Under the pieces are notes generated by a model. That model had not been told where the DNA came from. It did not search any database and saw only the letters and a program-made list of their open reading frames with translations. This document shows, in pieces, positions 9,128-17,396 of a stretch of 52,915 nucleotides of DNA (position 1 is its first letter; each line of letters opens with the position of its first letter). The DNA is from an uncultured Petrimonas sp. (lineage in GTDB: Bacteria; Bacteroidota; Bacteroidia; Bacteroidales; Dysgonomonadaceae): the NCBI GenBank assembly GCA_934621705.1, contig CAKTUP010000001.1, positions 1 to 52,915 on the forward strand. Direction: 5' to 3'. The position numbers and the translations under genes are program-made.

Positions 9128-9745
9128 TCAAACGGTAGTTGAAAAATCCAACATTTTGTGCTCCCGGCAATCCACACGTAGATCGGATTGTTGCAACTCT
9201 TCATTCAATAAGGCGCAAAAAACTGTGTCCGCATCGTCCGAAGGTTGGTAGTAGGAGCAGGTAGTGCACATACGAAGAACGGAAATTACTCCCGTTTTGT
9301 TTAAATGCCCGATAACTTTTATTAAACTTAACAGCAAGTTGTTTTTATCGTTCCGACTCAAGTTGGTTATCGGGTTGTAAATCTCTTTGGCAAAGCCCGA
9401 TGCCTGTTCGGCTATTTCTTTGCCTTTTTCCGAGAGATTTATGATGTAGCTTCGCGAATCGGCAATTTCATTCTCCTTGATGATCAGATTTTTGTGTTCC
9501 AGTGTTTTTATCGTGTCGCTAATGGTAGCTTTGGTAACATTGAATTCTTTGGCCAAGTAGCTCACTTTTCTTTTTTCTTCCGATTGAGTAAGTAAAAAGA
9601 GCAAAATCTGCATCTGGAGCGGCGTAAGTGCGAACTCCTTGCTTTTTTGCCACAACAATACGCGAAAAGATTGAGATATCCTTTCTAACGAGGCAACTAT
9701 CTTACCTTCAATAGTTTGATCGGAGTAAAACTGAAGACTGTCCAT
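9128..9745 (-). CDS. MarR-family regulator with a C-terminal four-cysteine motif
   Basis: A 205-residue winged-helix protein, longer than the usual 140-160 residues of MarR proteins. The DNA-binding part is seen around residues 40-95: LTPLQMQILLFLL, VSYLAKEFNVTKATISDTIKTLEHKNLI and the wing residues DSRSYIINLSEKG. The extra C-terminus contains C160, C163, C177 and C193 (CxxC-x13-C-x15-C), which could bind an Fe-S cluster or zinc. The start overlaps the hemoglobin gene by 38 bases. Association with a globin suggests sensing of NO, oxygen or redox state. The likely operator is the palindrome at 10888-10906 in front of the operon, implying autoregulation. The ligand and metal are inference. Confidence 0.85.
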   Translation of the reverse strand: MDSLQFYSDQTIEGKIVASLERISQSFRVLLWQKSKEFALTPLQMQILLFLLTQSEEKRKVSYLAKEFNVTKATISDTIKTLEHKNLIIKENEIADSRSYIINLSEKGKEIAEQASGFAKEIYNPITNLSRNDKNNLLLSLIKVIGHLNKTGVISVLRMCTTCSYYQPSDDADTVFCALLNEELQQSDLRVDCREHKMLDFSTTV

Positions 9746-10112
9746 TCATTCTGATTTTTGTCTGCATCAAACGTGCTATGTTCGAAGCTCTTGTTTTTGC
9801 TTCATCAGCCTTGTCACCTAAAAACAGTTCGTCTATCGTTTCGTGAAAAAGCATCAACCATTCCGAAAACTCACTTTCGCCCATTGTTGTTAGTTTGCTT
9901 ATATCGATATGAACCCGCATCGGATTACCCGAAAAACTCTGTTCATTTAACAGTAAACTGCTCCAAAAAGAATACATTTTCGGTAGATGCGAACCCCAAT
10001 TTACTCGTACTACATCACTGAATATGGGGCCGATTGTTGGATTTATCATTACTTTTCCATAAAACGTATCTACCAAAAGCTCAATATCTTTTCTATTTGT
10101 TATGTCGTGCAT
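9708..10112 (-). CDS. Group III truncated hemoglobin
   Basis: A 134-residue 2-over-2 globin. By remembered alignment with Campylobacter Ctb, Tyr18 in DTFYGKV is the B10 ligand-stabilising tyrosine and His68 in MRVHIDIS is the proximal haem ligand. The SFWSSLLL, SGNPM and EWLMLFHETIDELFLG segments are family hallmarks. Proteins of this group bind oxygen and NO and are linked to nitrosative or micro-oxic stress in Campylobacter. Its 3' end overlaps the MarR gene by 38 bases and it starts 4 bases after the membrane protein gene, so all are surely co-transcribed. Haem supply in the organism is not visible here. Confidence 0.9.
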   Translation of the reverse strand: MHDITNRKDIELLVDTFYGKVMINPTIGPIFSDVVRVNWGSHLPKMYSFWSSLLLNEQSFSGNPMRVHIDISKLTTMGESEFSEWLMLFHETIDELFLGDKADEAKTRASNIARLMQTKIRMNGQSSVLLRSNY

Positions 10113-10116
10113 ACTT

Positions 10117-10548
10117 TTAAATCTTTTCTTTTAACAAGTAAAAACCAAAGAGAAACAGACTGGCAATCTTAATAACCTCTATACCAACGTACACAAAATG
10201 AATGTGAGATGATTCCGGTGTTTTTCTTTGAATTAATAAATCGGCTCTTTCATTCAAAACAGGCAATAACCAAAACGATTGTAAAATGAGTATTATCAGC
10301 GGAATAAACAAGACGAGAGTTAGCATGTTCATCATTGAAACCTTCTTGAAAATCAACTCGCTAAAAATGGCAATAAGAAACACCCATTCCATTTTATTTA
10401 ATGTTCCGAAAATGATTTTCCCAATGTTTAAACCGATGGATGTTGTTACACCTGCTGCCCGGAATTTTAACCAGGATTCCATGAAACTGATTGCACACAC
10501 AAATCCTATCCAAATAAAAGCTGCAACGATGGATAAAGGATATTTCAT
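10117..10548 (-). CDS. Four-helix inner membrane protein of unknown function
   Basis: A 143-residue protein with four predicted membrane helices: about residues 5-22, 50-70, 75-97 and 119-138. The conserved-looking segment after helix 1, ESWLKFRAAGVTTSIGLNIG, and the following NKMEW are familiar from a family of small membrane proteins in Bacteroidota and Proteobacteria that I cannot name with certainty. No catalytic motif is evident apart from charged residues near the first helix (E25, K28, R30). Second gene of the operon, 25 bases after DUF2024 and 4 bases before the hemoglobin gene. A role in haem or respiratory membrane chemistry would be guesswork. Confidence 0.8.
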   Translation of the reverse strand: MKYPLSIVAAFIWIGFVCAISFMESWLKFRAAGVTTSIGLNIGKIIFGTLNKMEWVFLIAIFSELIFKKVSMMNMLTLVLFIPLIILILQSFWLLPVLNERADLLIQRKTPESSHIHFVYVGIEVIKIASLFLFGFYLLKEKI

Positions 10549-10573
10549 AGCTAAGCTACTTTAGATGAAAATA

Positions 10574-10837
10574 TTAATCGCAATTTTCCATCTCGTAAAT
10601 ATAATATCCTTTTTCCCGGATATCGGCTTCCCACTGCTCTCTTATTTTTTCGGTATGGCAATATTTGCTTTCTTCCGATGTGAGCGGCCGGCCTTCCTGG
10701 CCTTTAGTTTTGAGGTATTCTTTTCCGAAATTGTAAATTTTGTTTTCGTCTTCCAAATCGTCCGGTACAATGATGTCGAAGTGCATCACTTTTCCGTCTT
10801 TTCTTGTTACATAGGTGTCCCAAACTGCTACTTGCAT
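10574..10837 (-). CDS. DUF2024 family protein
   Basis: An 87-residue soluble protein recognisable as DUF2024: it begins MQVAVWDTYVTRKDGKVMHFDIIVPD and ends with the family's C-terminal pattern SKYCHTE followed by a Tyr- and Glu-rich tail. Function is unknown. The Cys-His in YCHTE is conserved in relatives I recall and might bind a metal. It is the first gene of the hemoglobin-MarR operon, with the promoter and palindromic operator 45-75 bases upstream. Confidence 0.85.
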   Translation of the reverse strand: MQVAVWDTYVTRKDGKVMHFDIIVPDDLEDENKIYNFGKEYLKTKGQEGRPLTSEESKYCHTEKIREQWEADIREKGYYIYEMENCD

Positions 10838-10881
10838 GGCTTTTACGTTTTTATTCGATAGTTTGGCACTATTGCCAATTG

Positions 10882-10912
10882 CAAATATAGTTAGGATGGC
10901 TAACTAAAACAA
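10882..10912 (-). promoter_or_regulatory. Promoter with embedded palindromic operator
   Basis: On the reverse strand TTG (10910-10912) and TATATTTG (10882-10889) stand exactly 20 bases apart, a full Bacteroidota promoter. The spacer is largely filled by a perfect inverted repeat, TAGTTAG-GATGG-CTAACTA (10888-10906). Its 19-bp size suits a MarR dimer, and binding would block sigma-factor access. The MarR gene is fourth in the operon that this promoter drives. Confidence 0.75.
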
Positions 10913-10927
10913 GGAAAAAGTGTTTTT

Positions 10928-11641
10928 TTAACGTACCAGTTTCATTTTCTTTATTCTGATGTCTTTTGCGGGACGGTCGGCTCGATTTGTCTCCACTTTC
11001 GATATCCGTTCCACCACATCCATTCCTTTCAGCACTTCGCCGTAAACGGTGTAATTGCCGTCGAGATGCGGCGTTCCACCGATGGTTTTGTAATCCTGCC
11101 GCGCCTGCGGACTGAATTTATAAGTGGAATCGCTGGCGTGGCCGTATCGGGCGATTTGGCTTTCCTGCAGTTTGTCTAACTGTTCATCGGTAAACTTTTT
11201 GCCCACAACGATATAAAACTGACATCCCGACGACGCCTTTTCGGGATTCACGTTGTCGCCTTGCCGTGCCGCCGCCAATGCGCCGCGTTTGTGGTATATT
11301 TTCGGAGTGCGGATTTCCGCCGGAAGGGTGTAGCCTACATCACCGTCGCCCAGCATCGCGTCCGGCGCAGCCGTTTTGGAGTTGGGGTCGCCGCCCTGGA
11401 TCATAAATTCCTGGATAACGCGATGGAAAAGCACACCGTTATAGGTTTTCGCTTTCACCAGTTTGATGAAATTATCGCGGTGCAGCGGTGTTTCATTGTA
11501 CAATTTCAGCGTAATATCACCTTCGGTGGTTTGGATAAGGACTTTTTGTTCTTTGTTTTTGCCAAGCCTTAGCGACCCGCAAGATGACATAACAAGTGTG
11601 GAAGCCAAGATAAATAGTGCTATTTTAAAGTAGGATTTCAT
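10928..11641 (-). CDS. Cyclophilin-type peptidyl-prolyl isomerase lipoprotein
   Basis: A 237-residue lipoprotein PPIase. The signal ends in a lipobox LVMSSC (Cys20). The cyclophilin domain starts near residue 33 with VLIQTTEGDITLKLY and holds the active-site segment VLFHRVIQEFMIQGGDP. A later AAARQGDNVNPEKASSGCQFYIV matches the catalytic core of bacterial cyclophilins. An insertion around residues 150-190 (a DEQLDKLQE helix and a QARQDYKTIGG stretch) is typical of the Bacteroidota variant. It would assist folding of exported proteins at the periplasmic face. It lies 30 bases after the GH95 gene, probably co-transcribed. Confidence 0.92.
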   Translation of the reverse strand: MKSYFKIALFILASTLVMSSCGSLRLGKNKEQKVLIQTTEGDITLKLYNETPLHRDNFIKLVKAKTYNGVLFHRVIQEFMIQGGDPNSKTAAPDAMLGDGDVGYTLPAEIRTPKIYHKRGALAAARQGDNVNPEKASSGCQFYIVVGKKFTDEQLDKLQESQIARYGHASDSTYKFSPQARQDYKTIGGTPHLDGNYTVYGEVLKGMDVVERISKVETNRADRPAKDIRIKKMKLVR

Positions 11642-11671
11642 ATGTTGCTTTCGTTTAGAGTTTATAGTCTT

Positions 11672-14023
11672 TTAAAAATTTATTTTCCTTTTCTCTCCCG
11701 GTTTCAATTTAACTGCAATCGTTTTTCCTGCGTAACTTACCTGTGCTTCGCCTCCTTTTTTCGAGAAAATAGTTCCCGAAATCAATCGGTTATTGTCCCA
11801 TTTCATTGAAATTTCGAAACCACCCCGGGCAACCAATCCTTTCACTTCGCCCTTCGTCCAGGCCGAAGGCAATGCCGGCAGCAGTTGAATGGATTTTCCG
11901 TGCGATTGAACTAGCATTTCGGCCACGCCTGCCGCTCCTCCAAAGTTGCCGTCGATTTGAAAAGGCGGGTGTGAATCGAATAAATTATTGTATGTGGATT
12001 TTTTCAACAATTCGTTAATGTGCTCGTACGCTTTATCGCCGTTGAGCAAACGGGCGTAGAAATTGATGATCCAGGCGCGGCTCCATCCCGTGTGTCCGCC
12101 GCCAAAAGATAATCGCCTTTCCAACGAGGCTCTTGCAGCTTTAAAAAGTTCGGGCTTATCGGGTGTGAATTGTGCCAACGGATACAATCCCAACAGGTGC
12201 GATATGTGTCGATGTCCGGGTTCAACCTCTTCGAAATCGCTTATCCACTCCTGAATCAGGCCATTGCTGCTGATTTGGATGGGCGGCAACGCTTTTTGTG
12301 CGGCTTTCACTTGTTCCACCAGTTGATTATCGGTGTTCAACAGTGTGGCAGCTTCGATAAAATAATCGAAAAGCGCGTTAGCGATTTGAATATCGATGGC
12401 GGCAGCGTAGGTTAGCGTCTGGTTCTTTTTGGTAACCGGATCTTTGTATTGATTTTCGGGCGAGTGAGAAGGGTTGGTAACCAAATATCCGTCGGGCGAT
12501 TTTACAAGAAATCCCAACAAAAACTCCGTTGATCCTTTCAACAAAGGATAAGCTGTATTTCGCAGGAAATCCGTATCGCGTGTAAACAAAAAGTGCTCAT
12601 AAACGGGAAACACCATCCACGGACCGTTCATGGGCGTAATTCCCCAAGGCCCGTCCGCCACACCCGTTCTTCCGAATACGTCGGTTAAGTGATGCAACGT
12701 CCAGCCCGATGTTCCGTACATTTCACGCGCTGTCGCACTTCCGGGCTTCATCAGTTGGGTCATAAAACCGGCGAGAATTTCGGCCGTTTCCGGTAGATTG
12801 CAGTTTTCGGCCAGCCAGTAATTCATTTGCAGGTTGATGTTGGTGTGAAAATCGGAATTCCACGGAGCGTTAAACTCCTTATTCCAGATGCCTTGCAAGT
12901 TGGCAGGCAGTACGCCGGGTTTTCGGGAAGAACCCAGCAGCAAATACCGGCCATATTGAAAATACAAGGCGATTAATCCGTTATCGGGTTGGCCATTTTT
13001 TACATTTTCCAGCCTTTTATCTGTGGGCAAATGAGTTAGGTTATCATTGCCTAATGACAATTTCACCCGGTGAAAGGCAGATTGATACTCTTTTACATGC
13101 GTTTTATAGAGAGACGATACCGATTTTTTGGAAACATTATCAAGAATGGTTTTGCATTTGGATGCGGGATCAATTGTCCGGTCGAAATTGAGTTGATTTA
13201 TGTTGTAATCGGTGGCTCCGGTCAGCAAAATGGAAATACTTTTGGCGTTTTTTACCACAAGGCTTGAGTCTGTTGTTGTCATTTTTCCGCCGTTGAGCCG
13301 TATCCTCGCTTCGGCAGCGAATTTCATGTGTGATCCGCCCGGGCCGCGTAATGAATCTTCTTTATCGATAATTTGTCCGTCCAAAAGGATAACACCATTC
13401 TTTTGATAGGTGATTTTTGCATCTTTTTCTCGTTTCAATAAAATTTCGGTATCGATTAATCCACCGTTTTCCGATTGAATTTCAACTACCAAAACGTCAT
13501 TCGGAGCAGATGCCCACACTTTTTGGCGATACTTTTTTTTGCCGAAACTGAATTGAGTAGTTGCCACTGCGGTGTTGAGATCCAACTCTCTTTTATAATC
13601 GGTTGCAGGTGCGCTCCAACCGTATCGTATGACGAGGTCGCCCAACGGCTGATACGACCGGATGCGGGGCGGAGTTCCCAGAAAATACTTGGCGGCAATA
13701 TCCGAAGCTTCATCGAATCGATTGTTGAAAATGGCGTCGCGAAATGGCGGAAGATTTTTTAACGCTTCAGGGTTATTGTTGTTGATTTGACTGCCTGCCC
13801 AAATGCTTTCTTCATTCAATTGAATGAGTTCGGTATCAGAATTTCCAAAAACCATTGCACCCAATCTACCGTTGCCGATTGGTAATGCTTCGTTCCAGTT
13901 GGCGGCGGGCTGGTTGTGCCAGAGAGTGAGGTTGTTGGGCTTGTTGGATTGTGCTTTTATGGTGAAAGCTAAACTATTGAAAAGGATCAATAAAACAGAA
14001 ACCGATAATTGCAGGTGTCGCAT
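11672..14023 (-). CDS. Glycoside hydrolase family 95 (alpha-L-fucosidase or galactosidase)
   Basis: A 783-residue secreted GH95 enzyme with a signal peptide cut near IKAQS. It starts with the family's LWHNQPAANWNEALPIGNGRLGAMVFG domain, then an (alpha/alpha)6 catalytic barrel and a C-terminal beta-sandwich. Expected active-site regions are present: INLQMNYWLAE with the Asn pair, DFEEVEPGHRHISHLLGLYP with the general acid Glu, and IDGNFGGAAGVAEML with the Asp that works through Asn. Family members invert alpha-1,2-fucosyl bonds; some act on L-galactose. It begins only three bases after the HEPN gene stop, so it may be co-transcribed with the MNT-HEPN module upstream and the cyclophilin downstream. 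No SusCD pair is adjacent. Confidence 0.93.
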   Translation of the reverse strand: MRHLQLSVSVLLILFNSLAFTIKAQSNKPNNLTLWHNQPAANWNEALPIGNGRLGAMVFGNSDTELIQLNEESIWAGSQINNNNPEALKNLPPFRDAIFNNRFDEASDIAAKYFLGTPPRIRSYQPLGDLVIRYGWSAPATDYKRELDLNTAVATTQFSFGKKKYRQKVWASAPNDVLVVEIQSENGGLIDTEILLKREKDAKITYQKNGVILLDGQIIDKEDSLRGPGGSHMKFAAEARIRLNGGKMTTTDSSLVVKNAKSISILLTGATDYNINQLNFDRTIDPASKCKTILDNVSKKSVSSLYKTHVKEYQSAFHRVKLSLGNDNLTHLPTDKRLENVKNGQPDNGLIALYFQYGRYLLLGSSRKPGVLPANLQGIWNKEFNAPWNSDFHTNINLQMNYWLAENCNLPETAEILAGFMTQLMKPGSATAREMYGTSGWTLHHLTDVFGRTGVADGPWGITPMNGPWMVFPVYEHFLFTRDTDFLRNTAYPLLKGSTEFLLGFLVKSPDGYLVTNPSHSPENQYKDPVTKKNQTLTYAAAIDIQIANALFDYFIEAATLLNTDNQLVEQVKAAQKALPPIQISSNGLIQEWISDFEEVEPGHRHISHLLGLYPLAQFTPDKPELFKAARASLERRLSFGGGHTGWSRAWIINFYARLLNGDKAYEHINELLKKSTYNNLFDSHPPFQIDGNFGGAAGVAEMLVQSHGKSIQLLPALPSAWTKGEVKGLVARGGFEISMKWDNNRLISGTIFSKKGGEAQVSYAGKTIAVKLKPGEKRKINF

Positions 14024-14026
14024 ATT

Positions 14027-14425
14027 TTAAGGAGTGTTATTTATTTCTTTTTCAATTAAATCAATCATTTCTGCTACTGGTTTAAATAAAGGTGTTACGG
14101 ATTCGTCATCGTAATCAAAAATATTTTCATAATCGCCTTTTTGTCGCCAGTCGAACAATTCTGATAATAAGCGGCCATATTTTTTATCGAATTTTCCTGT
14201 TTTTACAAAAAACAGTGAAAACTGACTTTTAGTTGATGAGTGTGATTTAATTTTAATTCCGTTAAAAACAAGTAAAGCATTAACTGCATAGAAAAGAGCA
14301 TAATACAGTCTGTTTACCGCAGAGTTCCAAAATTGGTTATTGGCTAATACTTTAGCCGCTTCCAATGTGTTTCGCGCGCTTTCAATACGGTATCTCACAT
14401 ATTCATCTCTCTCTTCATTAGTCAT
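14027..14425 (-). CDS. HEPN-domain protein (UPF0332-like), partner of MNT nucleotidyltransferase
   Basis: A 132-residue helical HEPN protein: RIESARNTLEAAKVLANN, then VNRLYYALFYAVNALL and a C-terminal LFDWRQKGDYENIFDYDDE. Such proteins pair with minimal nucleotidyltransferases; in characterised systems the HEPN is an RNase toxin that the MNT partner adenylylates. The usual catalytic R-x4-6-H sits in the YYA helix; here the position expected to be His (RxYYAxFH) is Tyr, so RNase activity is questionable. Its ATG overlaps the MNT stop (ATGA) and it ends three bases before the GH95 start. Confidence 0.85.
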   Translation of the reverse strand: MTNEERDEYVRYRIESARNTLEAAKVLANNQFWNSAVNRLYYALFYAVNALLVFNGIKIKSHSSTKSQFSLFFVKTGKFDKKYGRLLSELFDWRQKGDYENIFDYDDESVTPLFKPVAEMIDLIEKEINNTP

Positions 14426-14739
14426 ATCTGTACTCCTTCTTGTGAAACATTTTGATAGAAAGGCGTTACTTTTTGTTTCGTTAGCCAGTCGCTTTTCGAA
14501 TAGACAAAAACAGAAAAAACTTCACCGGTTTCGAGTTCCAAATCATACAGTTTGTTTCTGAATTTTCTCTCTATCATTAAATTTGCGGCATAATCGGTTA
14601 AAATGAGTATATCCCAGTCCGAATACGGTTTTTCATCTCCGCGTGCTCGCGAACCATACAGGATAACGTCAGCTTTTGGGTCAAGTTCGTTGACGTATTT
14701 TCTTACCAAACTCGTTATGTGGATAGTTTTTGTCTTCAT
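14422..14739 (-). CDS. Minimal nucleotidyltransferase (MNT), HEPN partner
   Basis: A 105-residue MNT-fold nucleotidyltransferase. The signature GSRARGDEKPYSDWDILI carries the Gly-Ser and the two catalytic aspartates (SDWD). A third acidic residue is probably E69 or E72 in the DLELETGEVFSV strand. In known MNT/HEPN pairs this protein neutralises the HEPN partner by adding AMP to a tyrosine. It is the first gene of a very tight cluster running into HEPN, GH95 and cyclophilin. TATATTTG at 14781-14788 on the same strand is a good -7 element about 40 bases upstream. Confidence 0.88.
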   Translation of the reverse strand: MKTKTIHITSLVRKYVNELDPKADVILYGSRARGDEKPYSDWDILILTDYAANLMIERKFRNKLYDLELETGEVFSVFVYSKSDWLTKQKVTPFYQNVSQEGVQI

Positions 14740-14780
14740 ATTATGGCGTTTTTCGAATTATCCGCTATCTCAATTTTTCA

Positions 14781-14788
14781 CAAATATA
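14781..14788 (-). promoter_or_regulatory. Candidate -7 element for the MNT-HEPN-GH95 cluster
   Basis: TATATTTG on the reverse strand matches TAnnTTTG, 41 bases before the MNT start. The -33 element is not evident at 19-21 bases, so strength is uncertain. Confidence 0.45.
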
Positions 14789-14808
14789 TAAAAATCCCGC
14801 CAATAAAC

Positions 14809-16278
14809 TCATTTTGTATATTTCTCTTTTCTCTCTAATTTTCGTTGCAAAAAATAATACCATGTAGCGGAGAAAATTCCTTTAATAATGGATGTGATCG
14901 AAATTGCCCACCAAACGCCGTTGACACCCATTGTTGCGGCCAAAATCATGGCAAGCGGTATGCGCACGGTGTTAAAAACGATGCTCACGATAGCCGGAGG
15001 CGTGGTTTTGCCCACTCCGTTGAACATCCCTTGCGTGGTGAGTTCCAGCATCATAAACACCTGTGATATACCGATGATAAACAAATAATCGCCGCCGGCA
15101 AGATAGGCAGCTCTTTCGGGAATGAAAACCGAGAAAATCTCACTGCCGAACAGCATAAACGCTGCCGTTACCAAAATTCCCAGCGTCATCATGGCCATCA
15201 GCGTGTATCGGTAAGCGTGTCGCGCTCTGTCCATCTTGCCTGCGGCAAAATTTTGCGCCACAAAACTTCCCAACGCCGTAGCAAATCCGGTGGATGTATT
15301 CCACGTAATCCCTTCTATTTGTCCGCCTGTGGTTTGGCTGGTAACGCCCAAATGTCCGCCGTGGATGGACGCGATTCGGGTGAGATTCATGTTAATTATG
15401 GAAAAATAAACATTCATGGCAGCTACCGGAATGCCGAGTTTCAGTATGTTGATTGTATAGCTTTTGCGAAGTTTTATCCAAAACGGAAACTGCGCCAAAA
15501 CGCCGTTTTTTTTACGCAGATGTCGGATAAACAAAATAAGGACTACGAATTGCGAAAGTGTAGTGGCCACCGCGGCGCCTTGCGATCCCATTTTCGGTAT
15601 AAACCCGAACCCGAAAATAAAAAGCGGATCGAGCACAATGTTTAAAACCAATCCTACTGCATTGAAATAGAAAGGAATATCGCTTCTTCCCGTTCCGATA
15701 TAAATTCCCGAAAAATTCAGGATCAGAAACATAAAAGGAACGCCTAAAGAGATAATTCTCAGGTAATTGACGGCTTCCTGCGTGATATCGGCTTCCAGCC
15801 GGAAAAAGGAAATGGTCAGTTGTGGAAAAAGAAAAAAGAAAACAGCAAAAAACAACCCCAGCATAATGGCGAGCGTGGTGGTATGCGAAGCATAAAGCAT
15901 AGCTTTGTCCAACCTTCTGGCGCCGATGGATTGCCCGATGGAAACTTCGGCGCTCACTTTGGAGAGCAACGCGAAAGAGTTCATCATCCACATCAGCATT
16001 CCCACAGTTCCCACCGCCGCCACCGATTTACTGCCCAACCGTCCGATCCAGATGATATCCACCATATTGTAGGTCATCTGAATAAAACTGACAGCCATCA
16101 GCGGCATCGCCAACCTGATGAGTTGCCGGAAAATGCCGCCTTGTGTGAAATCGCGTATGCTGGTTGTATCTTTAGCTTTTTCCTCCAATCTGTTTTTTGC
16201 AAAAAAAGAAGCAACCCGCGTGAGATTGCTTCCTGGTGAACCAATTTGTGGATGCAAAGATAAGTCTTTTTCAGGCAT
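14809..16278 (-). CDS. MATE-family multidrug/metabolite exporter
   Basis: A 489-residue MATE transporter with about 12 membrane helices. Conserved features include RLAMPLMAVSFIQMTYNMVDIIWIGRLGSKSVAAVG at the N-terminal half and LGSFVAQNFAAGKMDRA in the second half, the usual MATE repeat. These proteins export cationic or neutral compounds using a sodium or proton gradient. I chose the ATG at 16278 (MPEKD); the longer frame uses a TTG. The N-terminal 45 residues before TTSIRDFTQGG are longer than usual, so the true start could be different. It follows the transglutaminase-like lipoprotein gene by about 27 bases, suggesting shared transcription. Confidence 0.9.
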   Translation of the reverse strand: MPEKDLSLHPQIGSPGSNLTRVASFFAKNRLEEKAKDTTSIRDFTQGGIFRQLIRLAMPLMAVSFIQMTYNMVDIIWIGRLGSKSVAAVGTVGMLMWMMNSFALLSKVSAEVSIGQSIGARRLDKAMLYASHTTTLAIMLGLFFAVFFFLFPQLTISFFRLEADITQEAVNYLRIISLGVPFMFLILNFSGIYIGTGRSDIPFYFNAVGLVLNIVLDPLFIFGFGFIPKMGSQGAAVATTLSQFVVLILFIRHLRKKNGVLAQFPFWIKLRKSYTINILKLGIPVAAMNVYFSIINMNLTRIASIHGGHLGVTSQTTGGQIEGITWNTSTGFATALGSFVAQNFAAGKMDRARHAYRYTLMAMMTLGILVTAAFMLFGSEIFSVFIPERAAYLAGGDYLFIIGISQVFMMLELTTQGMFNGVGKTTPPAIVSIVFNTVRIPLAMILAATMGVNGVWWAISITSIIKGIFSATWYYFLQRKLERKEKYTK

Positions 16279-16305
16279 CCACAATCGGTTATCGGATGAT
16301 TTTAA

Positions 16306-17379
16306 TTACCGTCCTATCGGTTTTATCACTTTGCGGATGGCGTCAACATCGATCACAAAATACATATCGAAATAGTTATCATCGGTATATTTAGTGATAT
16401 TGTTGTTAAAGGTTTTCACATTCACTGAAGTGGCGTCCTCAAAAGTGGCGTTTGAGCCTACCATGGTGGTTTCCAGCAGATATAATTGTGTTTTGGCTTC
16501 ATCGGCATAATATCCCAGATAAACGTGTCCGGGCTGAAAAACCATCACGGTATGAATACCGATCTTTTTCAGGATGCTGCAAAAGAAGACCGTTCCGTCG
16601 GCACAATTGGCTTGCGTGTTGTTCATTATTTCATCGGCAAAACGGATATATTGACTCACCACTTTGGGATTATTGTTACTGGTTGCGGTAATGCTGCTGT
16701 ATTTCACGCCTTTTGCACGCAAGGTGAGAAATATGGCGGCAACCTGCCGGATAACGCTCTCGGGAGTACCGCCCTGATAACCGATAAATCCGCTTAAATT
16801 GGTCATTGTGAGCACTTCTTTCATAATGGCATCCACCACGGGGCTGTCTTCGTTGATGTAAGAGCCCATCAGGAAAAACAGTGGATAAGACGTTTTGTCC
16901 AGTTCGGCGGCAAGCACGCACTCGTTAATAGCCCGATAGCTCACCTTCAGGTTTTTACGGCCGATTTCTTTTCCGCTCATGTCTGAGCAGACAAAAGTAA
17001 TATCGGCATAACCCGGTTGAGACATTTTCTTGAGGTCTTCGTATTTCCACTTCAGTTTCGGAGAAAAAATGTTTTCTCCCGGTTGTACGTTTTGCGTGAT
17101 GATGGTTTGCGAATTAACGATGCTTTCTTCGATGGTAAGCCTGATTTCGCCGCCACTTTTCGAGTTATAGTGGACGTAGAAAAAATCGATGGCCTGGTCG
17201 GTAAGCTTTTCCACTTCGGCCAATCCGAAAATTGCCGATGTGTAGATGGTGTTTTGTAAATCCGCTTGGAACGTTACGTCGAAACTGCCGTTTGCCGTAT
17301 CGGGCAAGTCGTTATCTTTGCTGCAGTTTACCAGCATCAACGCCAAAAAGAGGAAAGAGAATATTTTTATTGTTTTCAT
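16306..17379 (-). CDS. Lipoprotein with a transglutaminase-like Cys-His domain
   Basis: A 357-residue lipoprotein (lipobox ending MLVNC). The N-terminal third looks like a beta-rich domain (residues about 30-150). The second part carries NCADGTVFFCSILKKIGI, VMVFQPGHVYLGYY and LYLLETTMVG, the Cys, His and probable acidic positions of a transglutaminase/papain-like fold. Whether it is a protease, amidase or inactive scaffold is unknown. The start at 17379 gives a proper signal; a longer frame adds nine residues from an alternative start. It lies 17 bases after the beta-propeller lipoprotein gene and just before the MATE gene, so the three appear to form one unit. Confidence 0.75.
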   Translation of the reverse strand: MKTIKIFSFLFLALMLVNCSKDNDLPDTANGSFDVTFQADLQNTIYTSAIFGLAEVEKLTDQAIDFFYVHYNSKSGGEIRLTIEESIVNSQTIITQNVQPGENIFSPKLKWKYEDLKKMSQPGYADITFVCSDMSGKEIGRKNLKVSYRAINECVLAAELDKTSYPLFFLMGSYINEDSPVVDAIMKEVLTMTNLSGFIGYQGGTPESVIRQVAAIFLTLRAKGVKYSSITATSNNNPKVVSQYIRFADEIMNNTQANCADGTVFFCSILKKIGIHTVMVFQPGHVYLGYYADEAKTQLYLLETTMVGSNATFEDATSVNVKTFNNNITKYTDDNYFDMYFVIDVDAIRKVIKPIGR

Positions 17380-17396
17380 TTTTTTCTTTTGTGTGA

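Noticed and set aside
9708..10112. Loss of the proximal haem ligand in the truncated hemoglobin
   Set aside because: The Glu in SEFSEWL stands where many relatives have His, but by alignment with Campylobacter Ctb the proximal ligand is His68 in RVHIDIS, which is present.
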